Positions 18,937 to 27,007 of a DNA stretch of 64,000 nt are shown one piece after another (the stretch's first letter is position 1; every line of letters starts with the position of its first letter). The notes under the pieces are model-generated. The model did no database searches. It had not been told where the DNA came from and worked only from the letters and a program-made list of their open reading frames with translations. The stretch is taken from positions 62,001 through 126,000 of the forward strand of contig CAZHVS010000010.1 in NCBI GenBank assembly GCA_964536015.1, read 5' to 3'. A program made the translations under genes and the position numbers. The DNA is from CAZHVS01 sp964536015 (GTDB taxonomy: Bacteria > Bacteroidota > Ignavibacteria > Ignavibacteriales > Ignavibacteriaceae).

Positions 18937-20910
18937 ATGGCAAACGGAAATAATAATCAAGATTATACTGCAAAAAATATAAATGTGTTAAAAGGACTCG
19001 AGGGAGTTCGTCTGCGTCCGGCAATGTATATTGGTGACACCGGCAACCGAGGACTTCATCACCTTGTAAATGAAGTTGTGGATAACAGCATTGATGAAGC
19101 TCTTGCTGGCTTTTGCGACACTATTAAAGTCACTATTAATAAAGATGAAACCGTAACAATAGAAGACAACGGGAGAGGAATTCCGATTGATATTCATCCT
19201 GAAGAAAAAAAATCAGCTTTGGAAGTTGTTATGACAGTGCTCCATGCTGGAGGAAAATTTGACAAAAATTCTTACAAGGTTTCAGGAGGATTACACGGTG
19301 TTGGTGTCTCTGTAGTAAACGCTCTTTCTGAGTGGCTGAAGGTTGAGGTCAAACGAGATGGGAAAATTTACAGACAGGAATATGTACGAGGGGTTCCTAA
19401 AGCACCGGTTAAAGAAGTAGGCACATATAAACGTGAAGGATCAGGAACAATAATTACTTTTCTCCCGGATAGACAAATTTTCAAAAGCAATATCAAATTT
19501 AAATTTGATACGATTGTTGAAAGAATGCGTGAGCTTGCATATTTGAATAAAACCATTACCATCAAAGTTAAAGACGAAAGAGATGGAACTGAAGAAGAAT
19601 ATCACTATAAGGGTGGTCTTATTGAATTTGTAAAATATATCGATGAAGACAGAGCTCCTATGCATAAAACAATTTATATTGAAGGAGAAAAAGACAACAC
19701 CCCAATCGAAGTTGCTTTTCAATACAATAGCAGTTACTCTGAAAATATTTTTTCATATGTTAATAACATAAATACACACGAAGGAGGAACTCATTTAGTA
19801 GGCTTCAAAGCTGCTTTAACAAGAACATTAAATAATTATGCGGCAAAAAATAACCTTATTAAAGATAACAAAATTACTTTATCCGGAGACGACTTTAGAG
19901 AAGGGCTTACAGCCGTAATCTCTGTAAAAGTAATGCAGCCTCAGTTTGAAGGACAAACAAAAACAAAACTTGGAAATAGCGAAACAAAATCAGCGGTTGA
20001 GACTTTAGTAAATGAAAAACTTGCTGAATATCTTGAAGAAAATCCTTCTATTGGAAAAAAGATTATTGAAAAATGTATGCGTGCCGCAGAGGCAAGAGAA
20101 GCTGCCCGCAAGGCACGTGATCTTGCACGAAGAAAAAATGCTCTTGATAGTTTCAATCTCCCTGGAAAACTTGCTGATTGTTCTATAACAGATCCCGAAC
20201 ACTGTGAACTTTATATTGTTGAGGGAGATTCTGCGGGGGGCTCTGCAAAACAAGGAAGAGATAGAAGATTTCAGGCTATCCTTCCACTTAAAGGAAAAAT
20301 ACTTAATGTCGAAAAAGCCAATCTTAATAAAATTCTCGAGAACAATGAAATTAAAGCAATAGTTGCCGCTATTGGTGGTGGTATTGGTGGAGAATTTGAT
20401 TCAACAAAAAGTCGCTACGGTAAATTGATATTAATGACAGATGCTGATGTGGATGGAAGCCATATTAGAACTCTCCTATTAACTTTTCTTTATAGGCATA
20501 TGAAAGAACTTATTATTGATGGAAAAGTTTTTATTGCTCAACCACCGTTGTACAAAATAAAAAAAGGTAAAGAAGAATTTTATGCATATGATGATGATGA
20601 AAGAGATGAAATTTTAAAACGACTGAAAAGCAATGGCAAAGATGATATTGTATCGAAAGCCGAAGAACCGACAGAAGAGACATACATTAAAGGACTTCTC
20701 ATCTCACGCTACAAAGGACTTGGAGAGATGAACCCAGAACAACTATGGTCAACTACAATGAATCCCGAAACAAGAACAATGCTTCAAGTAACCTTAGAAA
20801 GCGCAGCAGCAGCCGATAAAATATTTGAAACTCTGATGGGGGATGCTGTTGAACCAAGAAGAGAATTCATTGAAAAACATGCAAAGTATGTGAGAAATCT
20901 TGATGTCTAA
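18937..20910 (+). CDS. gyrB: DNA gyrase subunit B
   Basis: ATPase and TOPRIM subunit of gyrase, which introduces negative supercoils. The GHKL ATPase domain has NEVVDNSIDEALAGF, EDNGRGIPIDIHPEE and GGLHGVGVSVVNALS. QTKTKLGN marks the transducer. The TOPRIM part has EGDSAGGSAKQGRDR (from E429) and DADVDGSHIR (from 502), which bind Mg2+. The end EFIEKHAKYVRNLDV is the typical GyrB C-terminus. The 657-aa length is the short form without the enterobacterial insertion. It precedes gyrA by 59 nt in the same direction. A parE role is very unlikely given the context. Confidence 0.97.
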   Translation: MANGNNNQDYTAKNINVLKGLEGVRLRPAMYIGDTGNRGLHHLVNEVVDNSIDEALAGFCDTIKVTINKDETVTIEDNGRGIPIDIHPEEKKSALEVVMTVLHAGGKFDKNSYKVSGGLHGVGVSVVNALSEWLKVEVKRDGKIYRQEYVRGVPKAPVKEVGTYKREGSGTIITFLPDRQIFKSNIKFKFDTIVERMRELAYLNKTITIKVKDERDGTEEEYHYKGGLIEFVKYIDEDRAPMHKTIYIEGEKDNTPIEVAFQYNSSYSENIFSYVNNINTHEGGTHLVGFKAALTRTLNNYAAKNNLIKDNKITLSGDDFREGLTAVISVKVMQPQFEGQTKTKLGNSETKSAVETLVNEKLAEYLEENPSIGKKIIEKCMRAAEAREAARKARDLARRKNALDSFNLPGKLADCSITDPEHCELYIVEGDSAGGSAKQGRDRRFQAILPLKGKILNVEKANLNKILENNEIKAIVAAIGGGIGGEFDSTKSRYGKLILMTDADVDGSHIRTLLLTFLYRHMKELIIDGKVFIAQPPLYKIKKGKEEFYAYDDDERDEILKRLKSNGKDDIVSKAEEPTEETYIKGLLISRYKGLGEMNPEQLWSTTMNPETRTMLQVTLESAAAADKIFETLMGDAVEPRREFIEKHAKYVRNLDV

Positions 20911-20969
20911 TTCAATGACTAATAACAAAAATAATTTAAGAATATTTAATAACTAAAATTAATCCAGAT

Positions 20970-23441
20970 ATGTCAACAACTTTTTTTGATAAAATAGTAC
21001 CTGTTTCGATTGAAGAAGAAATGAAATCTTCTTATATCGATTACTCAATGTCCGTAATTGTATCGCGTGCTCTTCCCGATGTACGTGATGGTTTTAAACC
21101 TGTTCACCGGCGTGTTCTTTTCGGAATGCATGAACTTGGAAATACTTACAACAAACCATATAAAAAATCTGCAAGAATTGTGGGAGAGGTTCTTGGTAAA
21201 TATCATCCGCATGGAGATTCCGCGGTTTACGACACTATGGTTAGAATGGTTCAGGATTTTTCACTGCGTTATCCTTTGATTGATGGACAGGGAAATTTCG
21301 GGTCGGTTGATGGAGACTCTCCTGCGGCAATGCGTTATACAGAGGCAAGACTTGCTCGCATAGCAGATGAAATGTTACGCGACCTTGATAAGAATACCGT
21401 AAATTTTACTTCCAACTTTGACGATACATTACAAGAACCGACTGTTCTTCCTTCTTATTTACCAAATCTTCTGGTTAACGGAAGCAGTGGCATTGCTGTC
21501 GGAATGGCAACAAATATTCCTCCACACAATCTTTCTGAAGTTATTGACGGATTAATTGCTTTAATTAAAAATCCTGAAATTACAATAGATAAGCTGATGA
21601 AACATATTACTGCCCCTGACTTCCCCACCGGAGGAATTATTTACGGATACCAGGGTGTAAAAGATGCTTATAATTCCGGTAAAGGAAAAATTGTAGTTCG
21701 AGCTAAAGCAAATATTGAAACGTTAAAGAATGGAAAAGAAAATATTATTGTATCTGAACTTCCTTATCAGGTAAACAAAGCTGCCTTGCAGGAAAAAATT
21801 GCTGAGCTTGTTCGCGAAAATAAACTCGAAGGTATCTCCGGTGTAAGAGACGAGTCCGACCGCGATGGAATGAGACTTGTAATTGAACTTAAAAGAGATG
21901 CAAATGCATCGGTAGTAATGAATAATCTTTTCAAGCACACACAAATGCAATCAACATTTGGTGTAATTATGCTTGCTCTTGTTCACGGTGTTCCTAAAGT
22001 TCTTAACCTTAAACAGGTTATGGAACACTTCCTGCAACACAGAATGGAAGTTTTAATTCGTAGAACAAAATTTGATCTTGAAGCTGCAGAAAGAAGAGCT
22101 CATATTCTTGAAGGATATATTATTGCTCTTGATAATATTGATGAGGTTATAGAAGTAATTAAAAAATCGAGAGATGTTGAAACTGCTAAAAATAATTTGA
22201 TGAGAAGATTCAAGCTCTCAGAAATTCAAGCTAAAGCAATTCTTGATATGCGTCTGCAAAGGCTTACAGGGCTTGAGCGAAAAAAGATTGAAGACGAGTA
22301 TAAAGAAACAATTAAGTTGATTGAAAAACTTAAAAGCATTCTTGAAAGTGAAGAGAAAAGATGGTTTATTATCCGCGATGAACTTCTTCTGTTAAAAGAG
22401 AAATATGGAGACGAAAGAAGAACAGAAATTATTTATGATTACCAGGAATTTTCTCTTGAAGATATAATTGCCGAAGAAGATGTTGTTGTTACCATATCAC
22501 ATCGCGGCTACATTAAAAGATTTCCTGTTAGCGGTTACAGAAGGCAGGGCCGCGGCGGCAAAGGTGTAATTGGTGCAGAAGCAAAAGATGAAGACTTTAT
22601 CGAGCATATGTTTATTGCTTCTACGCATCAATATATTCTTTTCTTTACCGATAAAGGAAGATGTTACTGGTTAAAAGTATTTGAAATCCCTGAAGGCGGA
22701 AGAGCCGCAAGAGGCAAATCAATTGTTAATCTGATTGAAAAAGAAAAAGAGGAAAACATTGCTGCATTTATAAATGTAAAGGAATTTAAAGATGACCAGT
22801 ATCTCGTCATGGTAACCGCTCAGGGAACAATTAAGAAAACTGTTCTTTCTGCTTACGGCAACGTAAGAAGAGGTGGTATAAATGCAATCAATATTGTTGA
22901 AGGCGATAAACTGATAGATGTAAAACTGACAGAAGGAAATAATGACATTGTCCTTGGAACTTCTCAGGGTATGGCTATTCGCTTCCACGAAAACGATGTC
23001 AGAGATATGGGAAGAACCGCAACTGGAGTTAGAGGAATCAATCTCTCTAAAGGCGATGTAGTTGTTGGATGCATTGTTATCAGGCGACAAGGCAGTATTC
23101 TTGTTGTAACTCAAAACGGATTTGGAAAACGTTCCGATATTAGTGATTATCGTGTTACTCATAGAGGCGGCAAAGGAATTATAACTGTAAAGACCACTGA
23201 TAAAGTCGGTAATTTAATTGCTATGATGGACGTAAATGATAACGATGAGCTTGTTATTATTTCAACAAAAGGAAAAGTAATTCGCCAGAGCGTGCGAGAT
23301 ATTCGTGTAATGGGAAGAAACACACAGGGCGTTAGAGTAATCCGCCTTGACGACGGCGATTCCATTGCCGATATCGCAAAGGTAGTTCCAGAAGATGAAG
23401 AAGAAAACGGAACTGAAAACGGTAACGGCATAAAAGAATAA
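20970..23441 (+). CDS. gyrA: DNA gyrase subunit A
   Basis: DNA-cleaving subunit of gyrase (823 aa). The winged-helix region has the quinolone-resistance-determining segment around HPHGDSAVYDTMVRM, with Ser at the position typical of sensitive enzymes. Catalytic Y123 sits in AAMRYTEARL. The C-terminal beta-pinwheel has a GyrA-box-like YRRQGRGGKGVIG, as needed for DNA wrapping. The tail DEEEENGTENGNGIKE is acidic. No Shine-Dalgarno is seen before the ATG. It ends the dnaN-to-gyrA run and is followed by an AT-rich hairpin. Confidence 0.97.
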   Translation: MSTTFFDKIVPVSIEEEMKSSYIDYSMSVIVSRALPDVRDGFKPVHRRVLFGMHELGNTYNKPYKKSARIVGEVLGKYHPHGDSAVYDTMVRMVQDFSLRYPLIDGQGNFGSVDGDSPAAMRYTEARLARIADEMLRDLDKNTVNFTSNFDDTLQEPTVLPSYLPNLLVNGSSGIAVGMATNIPPHNLSEVIDGLIALIKNPEITIDKLMKHITAPDFPTGGIIYGYQGVKDAYNSGKGKIVVRAKANIETLKNGKENIIVSELPYQVNKAALQEKIAELVRENKLEGISGVRDESDRDGMRLVIELKRDANASVVMNNLFKHTQMQSTFGVIMLALVHGVPKVLNLKQVMEHFLQHRMEVLIRRTKFDLEAAERRAHILEGYIIALDNIDEVIEVIKKSRDVETAKNNLMRRFKLSEIQAKAILDMRLQRLTGLERKKIEDEYKETIKLIEKLKSILESEEKRWFIIRDELLLLKEKYGDERRTEIIYDYQEFSLEDIIAEEDVVVTISHRGYIKRFPVSGYRRQGRGGKGVIGAEAKDEDFIEHMFIASTHQYILFFTDKGRCYWLKVFEIPEGGRAARGKSIVNLIEKEKEENIAAFINVKEFKDDQYLVMVTAQGTIKKTVLSAYGNVRRGGINAINIVEGDKLIDVKLTEGNNDIVLGTSQGMAIRFHENDVRDMGRTATGVRGINLSKGDVVVGCIVIRRQGSILVVTQNGFGKRSDISDYRVTHRGGKGIITVKTTDKVGNLIAMMDVNDNDELVIISTKGKVIRQSVRDIRVMGRNTQGVRVIRLDDGDSIADIAKVVPEDEEENGTENGNGIKE

Positions 23442-23472
23442 TGTTTGCCATAAATAACGTTTTAGATTTCTT

Positions 23473-23503
23473 AAATAATTTTTTTTGAAAGAAATTATTT
23501 TTT
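23473..23503 (+). terminator. AT-rich hairpin after gyrA
   Basis: AAATAATTT (23473-23481) and AAATTATTT (23492-23500) are perfect complements, and T residues follow. The stem is pure A-T, so it is weak, but its position 31 nt after the gyrA stop fits a terminator. Confidence 0.4.
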
Positions 23504-23533
23504 CATAAACATTTTTAAAACAACAGTTATGTA

Positions 23534-24616
23534 ATGAAAAATATTTTTCAACAAAAAACTAAACCAGTAACAAATAAAACAGGATTACCGCCGGGCAGTC
23601 TCGTCTTTGTGGGTGAAAAGAAACTTGATAAACCATCTGTTTCGGTATTTGAATACAGCAAAGATTATCTAAATGTATTAGACATTACTTCACTTAAACA
23701 AATTAAATCTGATATCCCCCAAGACAGAGTATGCTGGTTAAATATTGATGGACTGCACGACACAGAGCTTATCGAATATATAGGACAAACATACAATCTT
23801 CATCCTCTCTTACTGGAAGATATTCTACATACAGAGCAACGTCCTAAAGTAGATTTTTATGAAAACGTTCTTTACCTTGTGGTTAAGATGCTGTCATATC
23901 ACGAAGATACTAACAGTGTATGGAGCGAACAGGTTAGTTTTGTTCTGGGAAAAAATTTCTTATTGACCTTTCAGGAAGGCGCGATGGGGGACGTTTTCGA
24001 TTCGGTACGCGAACGAATTACTAACAATAAAGGAAAAATTCGTAAATATAATTCTGATTATCTTACCTATGAATTACTTGACGCTGTTGTTGATAATTAT
24101 TTTGGAATTATCGAAAGAGTTGGTGATAAACTGGAACATATTGAAGATGAAATTCTTCACAATCCATCTAAAGAAGTATTGGTTGAAATTCATGAATTAA
24201 AGCGAGAACTAATTGCTTTAAGAAAAATAATTCTTCCTCTTCGTGAAGTTGTGAACAGAATAGAAAAAGGTGATGATATATTTTTTACCGACAGGAATAT
24301 CAGAATGTATTTGCGAGACCTTTATGATCATATCATCCAGGAGATTGAATCGATAGAAACTTACAGAGATATGCTGTCGGGGCTTGAAAATCTTTATCTT
24401 TCAAGTTTAAGCAATAAAATGAATGAAGTAATGAAAGTTCTGACTATCATTACAACTATTTTTATTCCATTAAGTTTTATTGCCGGAGTTTATGGCATGA
24501 ATTTCAAATTTATGCCCGAACTCGAAAGTCCGATTGCTTATCCTATTGTATTGATTGTGATGTTTTTAATTGGAATTGTTATGACTATCACCTTCAAGAA
24601 AAAGAAATGGTTTTAA
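23534..24616 (+). CDS. corA: CorA-family magnesium/cobalt transporter
   Basis: Pentameric Mg2+ channel of the inner membrane. A large N-terminal cytoplasmic alpha/beta domain (HPLLLEDILHTEQRPK is the typical family stretch) and a long stalk helix precede two C-terminal TM helices. The signature GMN is at 321-323 in YGMNFKFMPELES, a form close to the Thermotoga-type CorA loop (GMN..MPEL). The C-terminus FKKKKWF is basic as expected. The 360-aa length is normal. It is a single gene, convergent with the rluD-like gene after 21 nt. Confidence 0.94.
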   Translation: MKNIFQQKTKPVTNKTGLPPGSLVFVGEKKLDKPSVSVFEYSKDYLNVLDITSLKQIKSDIPQDRVCWLNIDGLHDTELIEYIGQTYNLHPLLLEDILHTEQRPKVDFYENVLYLVVKMLSYHEDTNSVWSEQVSFVLGKNFLLTFQEGAMGDVFDSVRERITNNKGKIRKYNSDYLTYELLDAVVDNYFGIIERVGDKLEHIEDEILHNPSKEVLVEIHELKRELIALRKIILPLREVVNRIEKGDDIFFTDRNIRMYLRDLYDHIIQEIESIETYRDMLSGLENLYLSSLSNKMNEVMKVLTIITTIFIPLSFIAGVYGMNFKFMPELESPIAYPIVLIVMFLIGIVMTITFKKKKWF

Positions 24617-24637
24617 TTTTATTTCAATTTGATTTCT

Positions 24638-25612
24638 TTATAGTAAAGCTAAAAGTTTTGTAAAATCTTCCGGAAGTGAAGAATCAAATTTCATCATCTC
24701 TTTTTTGTGAGGATGGAAAAAGCCTATTGTCTTTGCATGCAAAGCCTGTCTTTGCATTATCAGCAAAAGATTTTCAACCCTGCTTTTTAGTTTAGGAATA
24801 TTCGCATTTGTTTGTATTGTTCTTCCGCCGTAAGTTTCATCACCAAATATAGGATGACCAATTGCCGCAAGATGCACTCTTATCTGGTGAGTTCTTCCGG
24901 TTTGCAGTTTCAATTTAATAAGCGAAGTGAAGTCATACTCTTTAATTACCTCATAGAATGTTAATGCCGTTTTCCCTTCGGAGTGACTATGGGTAAATTT
25001 TTTTCTATCACTTTTACTTCTTGTAATCTTAAAATTAATTTCCCCTTCTCTTTGTTTTAATTTGCCCCACACTACCGCCCAGTATTCTCTTTCTGTTGAA
25101 TGCTTTGCAAATTGTTTTGCAAGTTGAGAATGAGTAAAATCATCTTTAGCAATTAATAATAATCCGCTTGTGTTTTTATCGATGCGATGAACAATTCCGG
25201 GTCTGCCCGGTTCATTTGCTGTGCTAAGTTGTTTGGTATGATGTAAAAGTGCATTAACAAGTGTTCCGGTATAATTACCAAAAGCCGGATGTGCCACCAT
25301 TCCTGCTGGTTTATTTACTACAAGCAGATAATCATCTTCATATAAAATATCAAGGGGAATGTCCTCAGGTTCATTTACATCAGGACGGGGAGAAACAGGA
25401 ATTGTTACATCAATAACATCCATCCCTTTAACTGTATAATTTGATTTAACTATTTTCCCGTTTATTAAAACAAACCCCGCTTCAATTAGTTTTTGAACTT
25501 TAGAGCGTGTAGCATTTTCAACTGCGTGGGTAAGATAAATATCTATTCTTTCTTTTTGTTTCCCTGCAGGAATTTCAAACTTTAATTTCTTCTCCGTTAT
25601 TATTGAAGCCAT
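24638..25612 (-). CDS. RluD-type pseudouridine synthase
   Basis: RNA pseudouridine synthase of the RluA/RluD family (324 aa), probably acting on 23S rRNA. An S4 RNA-binding domain lies at about 15-75 (ATRSKVQKLIEAGFVLINGK). The catalytic domain has VVNKPAGMVAHP and GIVHRIDKNTSGLLLIAK with catalytic D145, then LKLQTGRTHQIRVHLAAIGHPI, the RluA-family motif III. It overlaps the end of lspA by 38 nt, a conserved pairing in many bacteria. RluD is the most likely identity, but RluA, RluC and RluD cannot be separated with certainty by eye. Confidence 0.9.
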   Translation of the reverse strand: MASIITEKKLKFEIPAGKQKERIDIYLTHAVENATRSKVQKLIEAGFVLINGKIVKSNYTVKGMDVIDVTIPVSPRPDVNEPEDIPLDILYEDDYLLVVNKPAGMVAHPAFGNYTGTLVNALLHHTKQLSTANEPGRPGIVHRIDKNTSGLLLIAKDDFTHSQLAKQFAKHSTEREYWAVVWGKLKQREGEINFKITRSKSDRKKFTHSHSEGKTALTFYEVIKEYDFTSLIKLKLQTGRTHQIRVHLAAIGHPIFGDETYGGRTIQTNANIPKLKSRVENLLLIMQRQALHAKTIGFFHPHKKEMMKFDSSLPEDFTKLLALL

Positions 25613-26270
25613 TTTCTAATACTGATGCAGGAAAATTATTTGAATTATCCGATAAAGTTTCTTCTTCTTTTGATGGTTTAATTTCTTCACAAGTTGACTG
25701 CTCAGTATTTGCCTGAACGGGTTCAACTTCTTGCTGGTGTTTTTTGTAAAACAGAAGTAAAGTTAAAACACCCATGGTTACAGCCATATCTGCCACATTA
25801 AAAATTGGAAAACGTTCATAACTTCTTCCGAAGATTTCAAAATTAAAAAAATCGAAATCGAGGAAGTCAACTACTTTTCCATAAAATAATGAGTCGTAAC
25901 CGTAAAATATTCCATAAAACATTCTGTCAATCAAATTACCAATTGCTCCGCCGGTAATCATTGCAATTGAAACCCTGAGACTTAAACTTTGTTTACGAAT
26001 AGAATGCAGATAGAAAATTAATCCTATACTTGCAACTAATGTGAACAAAGAAATCCAGAGTTTGAAATTAATTCCGAGATCAACGCCAAATGCCATACCC
26101 GGATTTTCAACATATGTTATATGAAAAAAATTACCCCATACAGGAATAGTTTGTCCAATAAACATTCCCTCATAATTAATATTTAGAAAAGGAATTGAGA
26201 AACCTTTTATTAATATCTTTGAAACCTGGTCAATAATTACAATGATCAGGGAAACATAAAGTACTTGCAA
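25575..26270 (-). CDS. lspA: Lipoprotein signal peptidase (SPase II) with C-terminal extension
   Basis: Inner-membrane aspartyl protease that cleaves the signal peptide of prolipoproteins. Four hydrophobic helices are visible, and the catalytic aspartates are D115 in GGAIGNLIDRM and D161 in FNVADMAVT. The start codon is TTG at 26270: an in-frame TAG lies just upstream and AGAGGA sits about 7 nt before it. The family core ends near residue 178, but this protein carries about 53 extra residues, acidic and Asn/Glu-rich (EETLSDNSNNFPA), with no recognisable domain. The last 38 nt overlap the rluD-like gene, so part of the tail is encoded by overlapping sequence. It sits in an ileS / DksA-like / lspA / rluD run. 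Confidence 0.93.
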   Translation of the reverse strand: MQVLYVSLIIVIIDQVSKILIKGFSIPFLNINYEGMFIGQTIPVWGNFFHITYVENPGMAFGVDLGINFKLWISLFTLVASIGLIFYLHSIRKQSLSLRVSIAMITGGAIGNLIDRMFYGIFYGYDSLFYGKVVDFLDFDFFNFEIFGRSYERFPIFNVADMAVTMGVLTLLLFYKKHQQEVEPVQANTEQSTCEEIKPSKEEETLSDNSNNFPASVLENGFNNNGEEIKV

Positions 26271-26294
26271 AAACTATCCTCTTTTGTTCTTAAA

Positions 26295-26993
26295 CTATTG
26301 ATTTTTCTTTTTTTCCTGTCTCATCTTAATTGGAAGACAGAGCTGGCTATGCGGAACAGCTATTAATCTTTCTTTTGGTATTAATGGACAGGTGGGACAT
26401 AGATTCTGTGGTTCATCAATACATTCAAGACAAAGTCCGTATGTTCCTGCATCAATTCTTTTAAGTGCATCTTCAAGGTAACCAAGAAACTTGTTCTCTC
26501 TTTGAGCGTAGAGAAAAGTTTTTTCTCTTTCCATCGCGTCGGTTCCCTGTTCAGCCATATGCAAAGAATAAGGAGAATTTTCATTGATGTATTCCCCTGT
26601 TGTCGGATCAAGCATTTGCTCTCTCAGACTTTGCAAGTCATCAATAATTTCATTTTTCTTATCAATGATTATTTTCCTGAAATATTCCAGTTCTTTTGCT
26701 GAATATTTTTTAAGCTGTGCTTTCTTTAATTGTTCAGGAGCTGGTTTAACAGACTTTTCTGGTTTAGCAACAATTTTGGCAGAAGTCTTTTTTTCTTTTA
26801 TTTCTTTTTTCTTAGCAACTGATTTTGTCTTTTCTTTTAAAACTACTTTTTTCTTTGGTTTCATTTCTACTTTCTTTTTCACTTTAACTTCTTTTTTTAC
26901 CGGTTTTGGTTTTACAACCTTTTTTTCAATCTTTTTCACAATTTTTTTTGCCGGTTTTTTTTCAGCTTGTTTAGTAACTTTTTTCTTAACCAT
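26295..26993 (-). CDS. DksA/TraR-like protein with lysine-rich N-terminal tail
   Basis: Two-part protein (232 aa). Residues 2-88 are extremely rich in Lys, Val, Pro and Ala (for example KKIVKKIEKKVVKPKPVKK), like histone-H1-type tails, and likely bind nucleic acid. Residues 98-225 resemble the DksA/TraR family: a helical hairpin, then YGLCLECIDEPQNLCPTC and LIPKERLIAVPHSQLC. Canonical DksA has two C-x2-C pairs about 17 residues apart. Here C188/C191 and C199/C202 are close together, and the normal last pair is reduced to C219. A zinc site with altered geometry is therefore possible. It is followed by lspA after 24 nt and preceded by ileS after 14 nt. An RNA-polymerase-binding role is inferred from the family. 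Confidence 0.8.
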   Translation of the reverse strand: MVKKKVTKQAEKKPAKKIVKKIEKKVVKPKPVKKEVKVKKKVEMKPKKKVVLKEKTKSVAKKKEIKEKKTSAKIVAKPEKSVKPAPEQLKKAQLKKYSAKELEYFRKIIIDKKNEIIDDLQSLREQMLDPTTGEYINENSPYSLHMAEQGTDAMEREKTFLYAQRENKFLGYLEDALKRIDAGTYGLCLECIDEPQNLCPTCPLIPKERLIAVPHSQLCLPIKMRQEKKKNQ

Positions 26994-27007
26994 TGAAGTC
27001 TCCTAAC

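Noticed and set aside
22719..23162. 147-codon frame antisense to gyrA
   Set aside because: It lies wholly inside a well-conserved gyrA region and shows no family features or ribosome site.
26584..27006. 140-codon frame opposite the lysine-rich protein
   Set aside because: It is the complement of AAA/AAG-rich codons and reads as Phe-rich low-complexity sequence; the minus-strand gene is well supported.
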